Below are positions 28,205 through 39,056 of a stretch of 64,000 nt of DNA, in pieces. Position 1 is the stretch's first letter. The number at the start of each line of letters is the position of its first letter. The translations under genes and the position numbers were made by a program. The notes under the pieces are model-generated. The model ran no database searches. It saw nothing but the letters and a program-made list of their open reading frames with translations, and was not told where the DNA came from. Source of the stretch: Nannochloropsis oceanica (Eukaryota; Sar; Eustigmatophyceae; Eustigmatales; Monodopsidaceae); assembly GCA_004519485.1 (NCBI GenBank), contig CP038121.1, forward strand, positions 248,001 through 312,000, read 5' to 3'.

Positions 28205-30312
28205 ATGCACACGTTTTCTCTGCACAGAATAGCCATGGCGCTTCCCGCCACTGGTTCCAGGCGGTCACCTGGCAACGACGCGTCATCATCCGCCGTGTCT
28301 TTTTCGCGAAGGTGCCAGAAAAAGAGGGGGAGTCCCCTCCCCAGCAGCAGCATCAACAGCGCCAGTACCCTTGCGTCGGTCATCACCTCTTTTTATCTCC
28401 TCGTCCATTTATCGACGGCAATCAATGCCTTTGTCCTCCCCTCCCAGGGCGCTGGTGCAAGGCTCTCCTTCCCTTCCTCCCCCGAGGCCCCCGTCCTACT
28501 CTCCTCCCGCCACGCTATCCTACCCTCCCTGAGCGCTCACCCCAACCTGAGAGAAACTCCTCATCGTTCTTCCTCCTCTTCTACGGAGTCATCAGATGGC
28601 AACTCCCATGTCCCCATGCATCATGCCGTCCGGCGAGTTAAGAATGTACTTGGACAAGCCCTAAGTGCAGGATTGATGCTGGTCTCGTCCTCTTTCGGCG
28701 CTTTCTCTCGTCCCTTGCCCGCTGCAGCCATTCCTCCTCTGTTCAAGCCGGTTCCCGTCGCTACAACTACTTCTCGTATCAGCGAGCCTCCGAAGCCGAG
28801 CTATAAAGATGCGACTCTCTCTCCGTTTGAATTGCGCATGGGGGAGGCGATGCGAATCGACATTTTCCAAGAGGCCACGCCCAGCGTGGCCTTCATAAAT
28901 ACCTTTGTGGAGCAACGGGATGCGTTTTCAATGAATGTGATGGATGTACCCGCGGGAACTGGGTCGGGCTTTGTTTGGAACGATGAAGGGTAAGTGGGGA
29001 GGAGCGAGGGAGGGAGGAAGGGAGGGAGGGAGGGAAGGAAAGAAGGAGAGGGGGTCCTTCACTCACCTTCCCTCTCCTCTACTGTCCCTCCCATTTATCT
29101 TGCAGGTATATCGTAACGAACTATCACGTGATTCGGTCCGCCGAATCCGCGCAAGTCACACTCACTGACCGCGACGGCCACCAGTCAACGTACAAAGCCC
29201 TCTTGCGTGGTTTTGATGCAGATAAGGACGTGGCGGTTCTGCGTGTTGAAGCCCCTCCAACCACCCTTCGTCCTATTCCTGTCGGTTCGTCTTCTGCTTT
29301 AAAGGTGGGGCAGTCGGCCATGGCCATTGGCAATCCCTTCGGGTTGGATCACACGTTGACTGTCGGGGTGATTTCGGGATTAGGGCGAGAGGTGCGATCC
29401 CCCTCAGGGCGTCCCATCAGCAACGTGATTCAGACGGATGCAGCCATCAATCCAGGTACATCTCGTCTCTTGTTATCTTCCTCTCCTCCCTCCCCTTCCT
29501 TCCTTCCCTTTGGGTATGGGCATCATCATTTCTTCAATTTAAATCGCCTCCATCTTCATCATTATTTGCTCGGCTTCTTTCAAAACAGGGAATTCGGGTG
29601 GACCCCTATTGGACTCTGCCGGTCGCTTGGTGGGCATGAATACAGCCATTTATTCTCTCTCTGGTGCGTCGGCAGGTATTGGATTCGCGATTCCCGTGGA
29701 TACGCTCAAGTCTATTGTGGAGACGATCATCCGGGATGGGAAGGTGGTTCGGCCGTTGATCGGCATCACTTACTTGGACAGCAGCCAGGCCAGAGCGCTG
29801 GGTAAGGAGGGAGAGAAGGAGGGAGGGAAGGAGGGAGGGATGTACAGAGAAGATGTCAATTGCATCATGCTGTCCCCCCCCCCCCCTCGATGACATAGTC
29901 GTCCTGAGATGAATATCGCATTAATCATTTCTCCTCCCCTTCCCCCTTCCTTTTCCCTTTTCCAGGTATTGACAAAGGTGTCCTCGTCTTAGACGTGCCC
30001 AAGCAATCTCCCGGCGCCATCGCCGGAATGAGAGGCACTACCCGCAATCCTCTCGGGTTAATTCAGCTGGGGGATATTATCGTTCAAATCAATGGCGACG
30101 ATATTAATAACGAAGCGGACCTCTTTAAGACCCTCGAGAAGTACCGCCCGGGGGATAAGATCAAGATCGTCGTGAAAAGGGTGATATCGGTGAAGGAGGG
30201 AGGAAATGGGGAAGGAGGGAGGGGGAATGGTTTGGCAACGGCGGAGACGGAGAGGGTTATTTTGAATGTGAAACTGAAGGCTTCGGCTTCACCCGTGGAC
30301 ACGGCCCGGTAG
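28205..30312 (+). CDS. DegP/Deg1-type serine protease, probably plastid thylakoid lumen
   Basis: Model join(28205..28989,29106..29455,29589..29801,29966..30312), 564 aa. Trypsin-like HtrA core: His269 in TNYHVI, Asp303 in DADKDVAVLRV, Ser381 in NPGNSGGPLLDS; the serine exon is split within NPG-NSGG. VGQSAMAIGNPFGLDHTLTVG and GIGFAIPVD are family hallmarks. One PDZ domain follows (GVLVLDVPKQSPGAIAGMRG, LGDIIVQINGDDIN), as in Deg1. The N-terminus has a hydrophobic segment ending STAINA-FVLPS, matching the heterokont plastid signal with Phe at +1. A second hydrophobic stretch (LSAGLMLVSSSFGAFSRPLPAAA) preceded by RR looks like a thylakoid transfer signal. The role inferred is lumenal protein quality control. 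An in-frame ATG at 28235 has a better context (agccATGG) and is an alternative start. Confidence 0.92.
29889..29930 (+). pseudogene. possible decayed copy of Deg exon 4 inside intron 3
   Basis: TGACATAGTCGTCCT at 29891-29905 matches TGACAAAGGTGTCCT of exon 4 (29970-29984) in 12 of 15 bases and in the same codon register (GAC...GTC CTG against GAC...GTC CTC). Downstream similarity fades quickly. Short, so moderate support only. Confidence 0.4.
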
Positions 30313-30796
30313 GGAGGGAGGCAGGGGAGGGAGGGAGGAAGAAAAGAGGGAAGAGGAGAAGACAGATAACAAAACTTTTGGCGATAATGTGACAGGGTCA
30401 AAAGATACTTTGAAGGAAATGGGAGTGAGGGGAAAAGGAGAAAGTGAGCGATGTGTCTCATGTATTTTGAAAATCTGTAGGATTTACAGTTCGTTCTTAA
30501 AAAGGTTTTCATCCTGTTCTTCGCCCTTGGCGTGTCAGCTTTTTTTACATGGCAGTAATCAGCCTCTCTTCTTCAAACTCTCTATTCTTTTCCTTCAATT
30601 ACCTATTTCCTCCATCACCACCCGCATAAATCCCCTTACAATTAAACCTTATATTTATATACCTTCCCACATACATATATATTCCTATCTTTATGCATAT
30701 GCAATCCTCTAGTGAGGGATTTAGAGAAAATTAATCGTTCGTTAATTTGTTATTGCATCAATCCGTTCGATCCCCTAGCATCACTTGCTAGTCAAT
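30313..30796. other. intergenic region between convergent genes
   Basis: 3' ends of the Deg and F-box genes. AT-rich with TATATA stretches near 30650-30690; nothing else recognised. Confidence 0.55.
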
Positions 30797-33610
30797 TCAA
30801 CCAGGCGTCATCCCTCTCAGTGTCACCTCTCTTCGATACGACAGTCTACGTATGTCCGGTCGTTGCCGTTTCAACTCCTGAGCCATGTGCGGTGTCACAC
30901 CACCACAGGAGTTCAAATGCAGGTCCACCAAACAGGGCAACCTAACAAACCTCCTCCCCCTATTTGGCAGCATCTCCGAAAAAACACGGTCAGTCACGCG
31001 CGGCAGCCCCGATAAGACCAGGCGCTGCAGCCGGTGGCACGCTACCAAAAGGGAGGAGACCCCCTTGTCGCTCACACCCACACAGCCCTCAAGGTCGAGA
31101 ATGAGGAGATTCCGACCCAGCACTCTTGCGAGGAGGCAGACGCTCCGGTCTGTTGGTCCTCGGGGTTTACGCTTTTTCTTGGTTGGGGTGGCTTTGTAGG
31201 GGCTGCTGGAGGCGTTGCTACTGCTCCTACGCTTGGCCGCACTGTCATGATGGTGTTCATTCTCCCTCTCGTCCTCATGCCTGCCCATTTCCTCTTCCTC
31301 TGTATGTCCGACCAAGAGCTGGTCATCGCTCGCACATACCCTCCCATGGATAACTTCATCCTCCTCCTCGTCATCACAACAATCCCCCAATCCCACCATC
31401 GCCTCCTCCTCCTCCTCCTCCTCCTCCTCCTCCTCCTCCTCCTCCTCCTGCTCCTCCTCCTCTTCATCCTCCTGCACCATATCCCCTGCTCCCCAACTTT
31501 CCCTCATTCCTTCCTCTCCCCCACCTGCCGACCCTCGACCACTTGCATCCTCTCCTTCCAGATCACCATATTCTCTTACTCCTTTTCCTCCTCCTTCCCC
31601 TCCTATCCCCAGTGATGTCCCTCCTAGGTAAAGCCTTCTCAATTTCTGTGCACCACAGGCTTGGAGAGATAGGAGGAGGACGGTGGTCTCGTCAGTCCAC
31701 CCTCGGCAGTGGCGAGCATTCAGAGAATGAAGGCGAGAAAGAGGATGAGGACGACATGTGGGAAGGGGGTTAGCGGGAGAGGGAGAAGGAGGGAGGGAAG
31801 GAGGGAGGGCATGCAAGACTCGGGCTGGGTAGGAAGCTTGAAAAGGAGAGCTTTTCAAAGTTTCTGCTCCTTCATCGTCTCCTCTTCTTTCGCCAGCTGC
31901 AGCTGCAGCAGCAGCAGCGAGGAGGTGGACGAACGAGGCATCCACCCTCAGGCAATCTGCCACGTTCAAAGCCTCGAGTTTACAATCACAACACAATCGT
32001 ACCACCACCTCGTTTGTAAGCTGGTCGCATTTCGCGACGGACACCTCTCGTAGTCCATGGAAGGTGAGAGAAGATAGGGAGAGTAAATCGGCGTCATGCA
32101 ATCCCCTCATGTAGGAAAGATTGATTTCCTGCAGGGAGAGGAGAGGGGAGGAGGAGGAGGAGGAGGAAAAAGAAGAGGAGGAGGCGGCAGGATAAGGAGG
32201 AGGATGAAAAGGAGGCGGAGGAGGAGGAGGTTGGTGGTAGACTGGCATGCCTGCAGCGGCGAGGCCTGTAGGGAGGCCGGGAAGGAGGCCGGGAGGGAGA
32301 AGAAGGAATCGACGGGGGTCGAAAGCATCGGGGGAGACAAAGGTGCAGGAGTAGAGGTTGAGGGAAACGAGGGCGGGATTTTTGGCGAGGAGGGCTTGGA
32401 TCGCTTGGGTGGTGATGCGCCAGCAGTTACGAAAGGAGAGGCGTTTCAGCCGTTGGCAATGCAGTGCGAGGGCGAGGACAGCGCGGTCGGAAATGGAGGA
32501 ACAGAGGCTGAGATCCAGAGCGTGGAGATGGGGTTGGGGCGAAGTTAGCCCCTCTGCTTCTTTTCGATCTTCTGCTGCTGTTCTTCCTCCTCCCCCTCCT
32601 GCAGCAGCAGCTGTTGCTGTTCTGGCATGCTGTGCCAAGGCAGTGACCATGCCCGTGACACCGTCATCGGTCAGGGCAACTTGATTGTGCACAGAGAGAT
32701 TTTGAAGGAGAGGGCATCGAGCTCCTACAACCAGAAGAGCTTGGTCAGTTAGCTCGGGGCCGGGGCGGGCATTGCGACGGGTGTTGGTGCCGAGGTGGAG
32801 AGAAAGGAGGGCGGTCGTGCCCGGTGCTTGCGATGGATCGAAGGGTGTTGCTTCTGCTGCTTCTACTCCTTCTGCTTCTCCTCCTCCAGATTGCTCGTCG
32901 TTAGTGGCTGTCGTGGAGGTGGTGATGGCGAGCTGGGCAAGGATAGCAGTCACAGCTGCATCGTTCAGTAAGTGGTCGGTGTTCCGTAAGGAGAGGCTTC
33001 GGAGACTGTGTCGCAAGGCCGGCAAGGCTCTCTCCAACAAGTCGAGCTGTAAACCAGGGCAGTATGAGAGATCTAGCTCGCGCAAGGAAGACCTAAAGGC
33101 ACGGGAGGAGGAGAAGGAGGACGAGGGGCCATGCCAGAGGGAAGGGGAGGTGGCTGCGGCCAAGGAAGAGAGTAGGGTGGAGGAGTGTGTGGGGGAGAGG
33201 GTAAAAGAAGGCCCAAACGCCATAAGGCAACTACCCCGGACTGCTCGGGCGCCAAGTAACGACAGAGAATGGATGTCTCGAGGGCGTTGACGAAGAAGGC
33301 GGCAAATGAAGCCCTCTTTCTCCTTCTCCAAGCGGCCGTCTTGCAAAGGCAATTCAACGTGAGCCCACAGGGTGGCATCGTATCTCACCGCACGTTGAAG
33401 GTTATGACATGTCTCGCCCATCATCTGCAAATCACAGACAGGCAGATGGTGGAAGACCAGCGTCAAGACCTCCACTGGCAGAGACGTCACGGAGGAAGGT
33501 CGGGAAAGGTCGGCTATTGCTCGGGCCGGAAGGGGTGGTGGTTGTACTTTTGCCTTAGGTTGTGGTGACGGCGGGGAGGATGACATGGCTCGAGAATGGT
33601 GGGTACCCAT
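30797..33610 (-). CDS. F-box/leucine-rich-repeat protein
   Basis: Single frame of 937 aa from the ATG at 33610. The F-box is SLPVEVLTLVFHHLPVCDLQ...CHNLQRAVRYDATLW near residues 40-82. Cysteine-containing LRRs of the FBXL/AMN1 type follow, for example LRELDLSYCPGLQLDLLERA, LKRLSFRNCWRITTQAIQAL, LVSLNLYSCTFVSPDAF, LQEINLSYMRGLHDADLLSL, LILDLEGCVGVSDKGVSSLL, LQRLVLSGLPRVTDRVF and LVDLHLNSCGGVTPHM. The repeat array is broken by long inserts: a Pro/Ser stretch, a Gly-rich stretch and a ~19-residue poly-Glu run encoded by GAG repeats at about 31405-31460. Expected to act as the substrate receptor of an SCF ubiquitin ligase; target unknown. A second in-frame ATG at 33586 is possible. Confidence 0.88.
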   Translation of the reverse strand: MGTHHSRAMSSSPPSPQPKAKVQPPPLPARAIADLSRPSSVTSLPVEVLTLVFHHLPVCDLQMMGETCHNLQRAVRYDATLWAHVELPLQDGRLEKEKEGFICRLLRQRPRDIHSLSLLGARAVRGSCLMAFGPSFTLSPTHSSTLLSSLAAATSPSLWHGPSSSFSSSRAFRSSLRELDLSYCPGLQLDLLERALPALRHSLRSLSLRNTDHLLNDAAVTAILAQLAITTSTTATNDEQSGGGEAEGVEAAEATPFDPSQAPGTTALLSLHLGTNTRRNARPGPELTDQALLVVGARCPLLQNLSVHNQVALTDDGVTGMVTALAQHARTATAAAAGGGGGRTAAEDRKEAEGLTSPQPHLHALDLSLCSSISDRAVLALALHCQRLKRLSFRNCWRITTQAIQALLAKNPALVSLNLYSCTFVSPDAFDPRRFLLLPPGLLPGLPTGLAAAGMPVYHQPPPPPPPFHPPPYPAASSSSFSSSSSSSPLLSLQEINLSYMRGLHDADLLSLSSLTFHGLREVSVAKCDQLTNEVVVRLCCDCKLEALNVADCLRVDASFVHLLAAAAAAAAGERRGDDEGAETLKSSPFQASYPARVLHALPPSLPPSPSPANPLPTCRPHPLSRLHSLNARHCRGWTDETTVLLLSLQACGAQKLRRLYLGGTSLGIGGEGGGKGVREYGDLEGEDASGRGSAGGGEEGMRESWGAGDMVQEDEEEEEQEEEEEEEEEEEEEEEAMVGLGDCCDDEEEDEVIHGRVCASDDQLLVGHTEEEEMGRHEDERENEHHHDSAAKRRSSSNASSSPYKATPTKKKRKPRGPTDRSVCLLARVLGRNLLILDLEGCVGVSDKGVSSLLVACHRLQRLVLSGLPRVTDRVFSEMLPNRGRRFVRLPCLVDLHLNSCGGVTPHMAQELKRQRPDIRRLSYRREVTLRGMTPG

Positions 33611-34654
33611 GGCCCCGGTCTGGAGGAATTCAGGATGCTTCTAGCCGGTGGCGGCTTGAAAAAAAAAGGGAGTGTGTGTGCGACGAGGGAGATTGAACGC
33701 GAAAGTGACCTGTGGAGTAGTTGAGCACGGGCGTTGAGTCCTGTGAGTTTCCAGAGATGGTTGTACATGTACATACAAAATGCGTGCGCTGGCTTTTGGG
33801 TTTGGTGCACTTCATATTTTCCAAAAGCGGCAGCAGCCGACGGCAGGTGGGAACGTTGCCGAATATGGTCCGTCTTGACGTTGAGTTTTCCGTTTTTGAT
33901 TTTGGTTGAGGGAGATGCCCGATATTTGTGTGGAGTGCCACTGGGAAATCCCAGGATGCTTACGCAGGGCGAGTTTGATAGCATATTGATACATCTCGTG
34001 CCTCCAATTGTGTGGCTCTTATGGCTTGCGTACAAAAAGACAGGGCAGACAACTCTCTCACGTTCACTCACATGAAGACGGTGTTCCTCGTACCGGCTGA
34101 CCTTGAACAAAGAAAGTATCTAAAAAACGAGCCTTTGGCTCGCTCTCACCCGTGTGGCCACAAGCAGAGAACTTCCTCGCGTCGCACTTGGAACCTGTCC
34201 TTTGTTTCATTCATATCGCTGCAACTTTATGTTTTTCTGCCTCGGCCGTGAGAAGGGCAAGTGACAGCAGCATGTCAGGACCTGGTCCAAGCCCGTAGAA
34301 GCTGACAACACCCTCACCACAAGCAGATCTTGCGCGTTGCATTGCGCTCCGGCGGAGCAACTTGCTTGTTGTTGTCGTTGCCCTGTCGTTGAGCTCCTCG
34401 TTCGCGGTGGCTTGTACCCCGTGGTCTGCCTCCACGTGAGCACACATACGCCTCAACCACATGTCGGCTGGCATGCAAGCGCCCTGGAAAGTCCAACTTG
34501 TGGCCAGCGCGCGCATGTGTTGGCTCGGACTAGGTTCATGCATCGTTCCTTGACGCAGCGCCGCACAAGGGAAGATATAGATCGCTTGACCGCCACTCAT
34601 CACCCTCTCTTACTCCCCACAACTCACCAACCCCAGACCTCACACTTAGTAAGA
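33611..34654. other. intergenic region between divergent genes
   Basis: Promoters of the F-box and fasciclin genes. Open frames here (up to 198 codons antisense) have no recognisable content. No RNA gene or repeat array found. Confidence 0.55.
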
Positions 34655-35971
34655 ATGAAGTTCTTGGCTGCCACCCTTGTCGCCATCGCGGCCCCCGCCA
34701 TGGCCTTCATGCCCGCTGCCCGTAAGTCCAAACCCGTTAGTGTTGTCGCCTCATCCTCCTCTTTCCCTTTGTGTGCGTGACACCCATCTAATCTTAAGCC
34801 TTGTGCTTGACTACTGGCCCTAGAAGCAGCTCTAGTGAGAGCAACACCGCACCATGCCCACACTCTATTCGGCTCCGTTCTGTCCCTCCCCCAAACACTG
34901 ACCCATCAGACGACCCGTAGCCGAGCCATCTCCCCTAATCTGTGTTTGGGGGAAAAAACATCCTTTTCTCAACCCTAATCTTCTCACCACAAACCACCCA
35001 TTCTTTCTAACTCGCGCTAGTTATGCCGTAACCCTACCCCCTTCTCTTCACTTATCCACCCTCTCCCTTCCTTCCCCCTCACAGGCGTGCCTGCCACCCC
35101 CGTCACGGCCGTCTCGGCCGCGATCAAGGCCGGCGGCGACTACTACCCCGGTCAGGTAGACTATGGCAACTCCAAGATTGATGTCTTTGACACTGTCAAG
35201 ACAAACGGCAAATTCAACCAGCTGGCCAAGGCCCTTGCCGAGACTGGCTTGGACAAGGCCCTCGCGAAGGAAAACGGTATTTTCTGCCTGTACGCGCCCA
35301 CGGACGAGGCGTTTGACAAGGCCGGTGGGGTGGATGAACTCCTCAAGGACAAGGCGGCTTTGACTGAAGTCCTCAAGTACCACGTTGTAAAGCTGTTCGT
35401 GAAGGACAAGGAGCACATCCGTTCTTTCCGTCTGTCCAACAAGGTATGTCGGGAAGGAAGGAGGGAGGTTGGGGGGGAGATGTGTGTGTGTGTGTGTACT
35501 GGCTGATGTTCCGGGATGATGTCGATCCAACAAGCATAGCTCTCCTCTAACTCCATATAACTCACTCACGTCTTCTTCCATTCCTCCTATGCCTCCATCA
35601 TTCTGCAGGTCACCCTTCAGGGCGGCAAGGTCCGTGTGCAGGTGAAGGCCAACCCTGACGGCGAGTCCTTCGTCATCTTTAACAATGGCGAGGCTGAGTG
35701 CGTGGATGGCCTTTCTGACATTGATGCCGTCAACGGCCACGTCCACGGTATCTCCGGCATCTTGGTACGCTTCGTAGTCCCTTATCTATTTCCCCCCCTT
35801 TGTATGCGAATACCACCTCTACTTTTCGTTTCCTGTCTGTGTGCATATGTTACACAATGTCCACCCTTTTTCCTGTCATTTTTGGCTTCGGCTAACTATC
35901 TCTCTTCCCCGTGTTCTCCCTCCCACCTACAACAGACCCCCCAGGCCGGCGGCACCATCCCCGTGAAATAA
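34655..35971 (+). CDS. small fasciclin (FAS1) domain protein with cleavable leader
   Basis: Model join(34655..34721,35085..35443,35609..35764,35936..35971), 205 aa; phases 1,0,0. The signal peptide MKFLAATLVAIAAPAMA is followed by FMPAAR, i.e. Phe at +1, the pattern of heterokont plastid presequences; simple secretion is the alternative. A single FAS1 domain follows: IDVFDTVKTNGKFNQLAKAL, FCLYAPTDEAFDKA (H1-type motif), LTEVLKYHVVK, and after intron 2 a short beta region ending INGHV-like DAVNGHVHGISGIL (H2-type motif). It lacks the GGGA-tract introns of its neighbours and its codons are strongly C/G-ending, suggesting high expression. FAS1 proteins act in adhesion or wall/thylakoid matrix; the role here is inferred only. 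Confidence 0.9.
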
Positions 35972-36857
35972 GCGCTCACATTGCGCCGTTTCGTTCCTTC
36001 CTCCTTCCCTCCCTCGTCCTCTCCTTGCCTCATCCACCACCAATCTCTGTGTGGGCTCTCTTTCTCCCGCAGTTCTGATGAAAACGGAATGTTACAAAGG
36101 GGCCTCTGAATGTACCGTTTGCTACTCCTCTTTCATGCTTTCCTGTTCACATTATAGGTTGTGTGAGGTGGTCTGAGGGTGAGTGTGCCTGTCCCTTGTG
36201 TCTGTGGGTGCGTTTGACATATTTCCTTTGTTTGGATCCCTTTAACTATTGCCTGAAGAGGGTTCTTTCTCTTTCGCTACTTTTTCTGAAAGGAGCAGGG
36301 TAACGTGATTGTTGTCCTTGCGCTTCGTTAGAAAGGGGAGTGGTAGGAAGACAATCGTCAGACCATTTTAGATGTCGTGTAAATGCGAAAGAACCAAAAC
36401 AAGGAAAGAAAATGCCACCGCTCGTCGTCCTCGGTCGAATGAACACCAATTCATGTGCCTGTTGATCATAATGCTAAGTTCTTTGCCGTCAGTGTTGTGG
36501 GAAGAGGAGACCGAAGACATGCACATAATTTATTTCGGCTACTAGAGGAGGTTAAACACCTCCATACCATAAATTATATGACACAGAAACAACATGAGTC
36601 TTCATTTCATATGAGCTCAGTCTCGTTATAGGTGATTTATCCTGTGAAGGATATAGTCAGTACGGGGGAAGGTGAGAGGTATCGCAGCATGGCGCAGCAA
36701 TGCAGCACTTGCCCACTCTTCCCCTCATGCATTCTGGTCTATAGTACCGCTCAAATCTCATACATGCTATCTTTTTTTCTTTCGCTCTCTGTCAATCAGG
36801 TTTGGTGGTGCGCATGCAACGAGCATAATCAAGCTTCTCACTTGCCCTACTCTGGCC
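35972..36857. other. intergenic region between tandem genes
   Basis: 3' region of the fasciclin gene and promoter of the RPAP2-like gene. No coding, RNA or repeat feature recognised. Confidence 0.55.
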
Positions 36858-37883
36858 ATGACCTCCCGGCCGTCTCCGCTGCAACCCACCAAGCGCTTGC
36901 CCAAGCCTGGCTTGCAGGGCCCGGAGAAGCAGCTGCTGGATGCCAAGCTATTAGAGATGCAATTGGGTCTATTGTCTATCGATGAGGTTAGGAGGGAAGG
37001 GAAAAGGGCGGGAGGACGGCATTGTGATCATTTCCTCCAGGCATTCACATGCGGTATCGCCACACGCATTAACACAGCCCGCGACCGAACAAGAGCTCCG
37101 GGACTGCCAACTCTGGTTCAGTCCCGAGCATTTTGCGGGAGTAGTGGAAGAGCTAGCCTCGGATGGACACTGTGGTTATCCCCTTTGTAAGAAGCAACTC
37201 CTAAGCGAGCTTGGCGGCGACCGCGACATCTCCCACAGCCGACGTCTCCAGAAACCGGGACAGAAACGCCTGGACATACGCCGCAAGCAAATAGTGGACG
37301 TCACCCGAGTTAACGCCATGTTTTGCAGCGATCTTTGCGAAGGAGCAGCCCATTCGTTTGTCGCCCAGCTCTCCACGGAAGGCATCTTCTTTCGACCCAT
37401 TGCCCGCACCTATTTACAGCAACAGCAGCAGCTCAAGTCTTTGCCTCCTACGTTTGTGTACGACATGGTCTCGAAAGCGCACAAGGGAGAATTGAAAAAG
37501 ACAAAGGAGGTCGAAAAGGAGGAAGAGAGAGGAGGCAGCACACAGCCGGCACAGAAGGAAGGGGAGGAAGACAAATCTCAGGACCGTCTCCCTGTCCGCG
37601 CACGTCGTCGGTCCCTCCCAAAGAAAGTGCAGGTCAGTAACATCAGCGCTATGAACAGGAAGAACGCACTGACAACAAAGGGGGAAGATGATCGTTTGCC
37701 TCTCAAAATGGGAGTAATGGAGAGAGAAAGCCCAGCGGCACCCCAACCCTTGAGCGTGTGGGTAGCGCAGGGGGAAGCGGTAGAGGGGTATGTGGCCAGG
37801 ATGGGGGTATCTGTAAGAGGATATGATGATCCTCGGGGGGGAGAGCAAGAGGAAGAACGGTTCAAGGAAGGGGAGGAAGGGGA

Positions 37884-37914
<31 letters not shown>

Positions 37915-38580
37915 GAGGAGGAGGAGGGCGAGGTGGTGGTAACAGCGGCAGGAGACGAGGACGACGACACGGACGAGCGAGATGAGCCGTTTGGGGCCAA
38001 AGTTATTCGATTGAAAGATTTGGCAGAAGGTGCCCGGACAGTGGTGGAAGAAGACTTTTACATGCAGTTGTGGTCCAGTTTGAGTGGGTGGCTTACCCCC
38101 GCTTCTCGTCAATATATTTCTCTCTTAGTCCAGAACGGCGGAGACGAAAAAGCGGCCTTGAGAATTGTGCATGCGAATCCAACGGACCCTCTACAATTGC
38201 AGCGGGCCTTGTTGGATGTCCAGCAGAGGGAGGGGGCGTTGGGGTGTATGTTGGTGCATCACGTGACGGCTGCCATGGAGGCCGTAGGATTGGGGAGGAG
38301 ATTGTCGCCCTCCGCGGCGACGAGTCGAATTAAGGGGTTGTTGTCGACGTTTGATATGTATCGACCGTTGCCCCCGTATTTGGGCTCGAAGCATTACATG
38401 GCTATGGCGATGCTGTTTGTCGAGGCGTTGTTTGTGTCCGAGTTGGAAGGAGCGGGAAATGGGGAGGAGAAAAATAGAGGGGAGGAAAAAGAGAAGGAGA
38501 GGAAGTTATACCTGGAGAAAGTGGGTTTATCGAAGGCCGAATATACGTCCCTACGAGGGGATCTGGAACAGCCATTGTAA
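36858..38580 (+). CDS. RPAP2/RTR1-family RNA polymerase II CTD phosphatase
   Basis: Model join(36858..36986,37078..38580), 543 aa. The intron (91 nt) uses donor GTTAGG and acceptor ACACAG, phase 0, joining LGLLSIDE to PATEQELRDCQLWFSPEHF. The RTR1 zinc domain is clear: CGYPLC (first Cys pair) about 40 residues after the splice, then FCSDLCEGAAHSFVAQLSTE with the second pair and the conserved surface segment. A low-complexity part with a poly-Glu run (GAG repeats, ~37885-37930) follows, then a folded C-terminal helical region (DFYMQLWSSLSGWLTPASRQ, MYRPLPPYLGSKHYMAMAML). RPAP2/Rtr1 dephosphorylates Ser5 of the Pol II CTD and helps polymerase import. AATAAA at 38588 is a plausible polyadenylation signal. 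An earlier acceptor at 37040 is out of phase. Confidence 0.87.
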
Positions 38581-39056
38581 ATTATGAAATAAAAAGGAAA
38601 TAAAAATTGGGTTTTGATTTTAGGGTGGGGAGGTTGGCACAGGTGGCCATTTACACCATAGATTGATTGATTTATGCACTCTCCTCCCTAACCACCCATA
38701 GTCTCCCTCTCCACACATATCAATCGGCTTATACGCACATAACTGAATTCAACCAAACTGTGAACCACGGTTTGAGGCGATCTCACGAAAGAAAAAAATT
38801 CAACCACAGCCCCAGAGAAACACGATCGTGATGTGCTCCGAGAGCCTCGTGTCTCCTCCCTTCTGAACAACCACGAACTTTCACTGCCCTGACACCAACG
38901 CACTTGCGTCTCTTCGTCTAATTTCAGCACATCACAGCCGCGGCACATTTCCTATCGCAACCACACCATCAAGGCAGGCTCCGCTTCTCTGCTCGTTCGC
39001 GAGTCGTGTCGGTTGCCAAGCCGCCTCAACATCAAGTAGACACGCACTGCGCCGAA
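38581..39056. other. intergenic region between tandem genes
   Basis: Begins with AATAAA-type signals of the upstream gene and should contain the promoter of the glycosyltransferase gene. Nothing else recognised. Confidence 0.55.

Noticed and set aside
33514-34110. 198-codon minus-strand frame overlapping the start of the F-box gene
   Set aside because: Out of frame with the F-box gene and without recognisable motifs.
37041-37077. First AG (37039-37040) as acceptor of the RPAP2-like intron
   Set aside because: It is out of phase with the donor at 36987; the AG at 37077 restores the frame and the family sequence.
37414-38112. Minus-strand frames of 140-232 codons over the RPAP2-like gene
   Set aside because: Low-complexity shadows of the acidic region in the sense gene.
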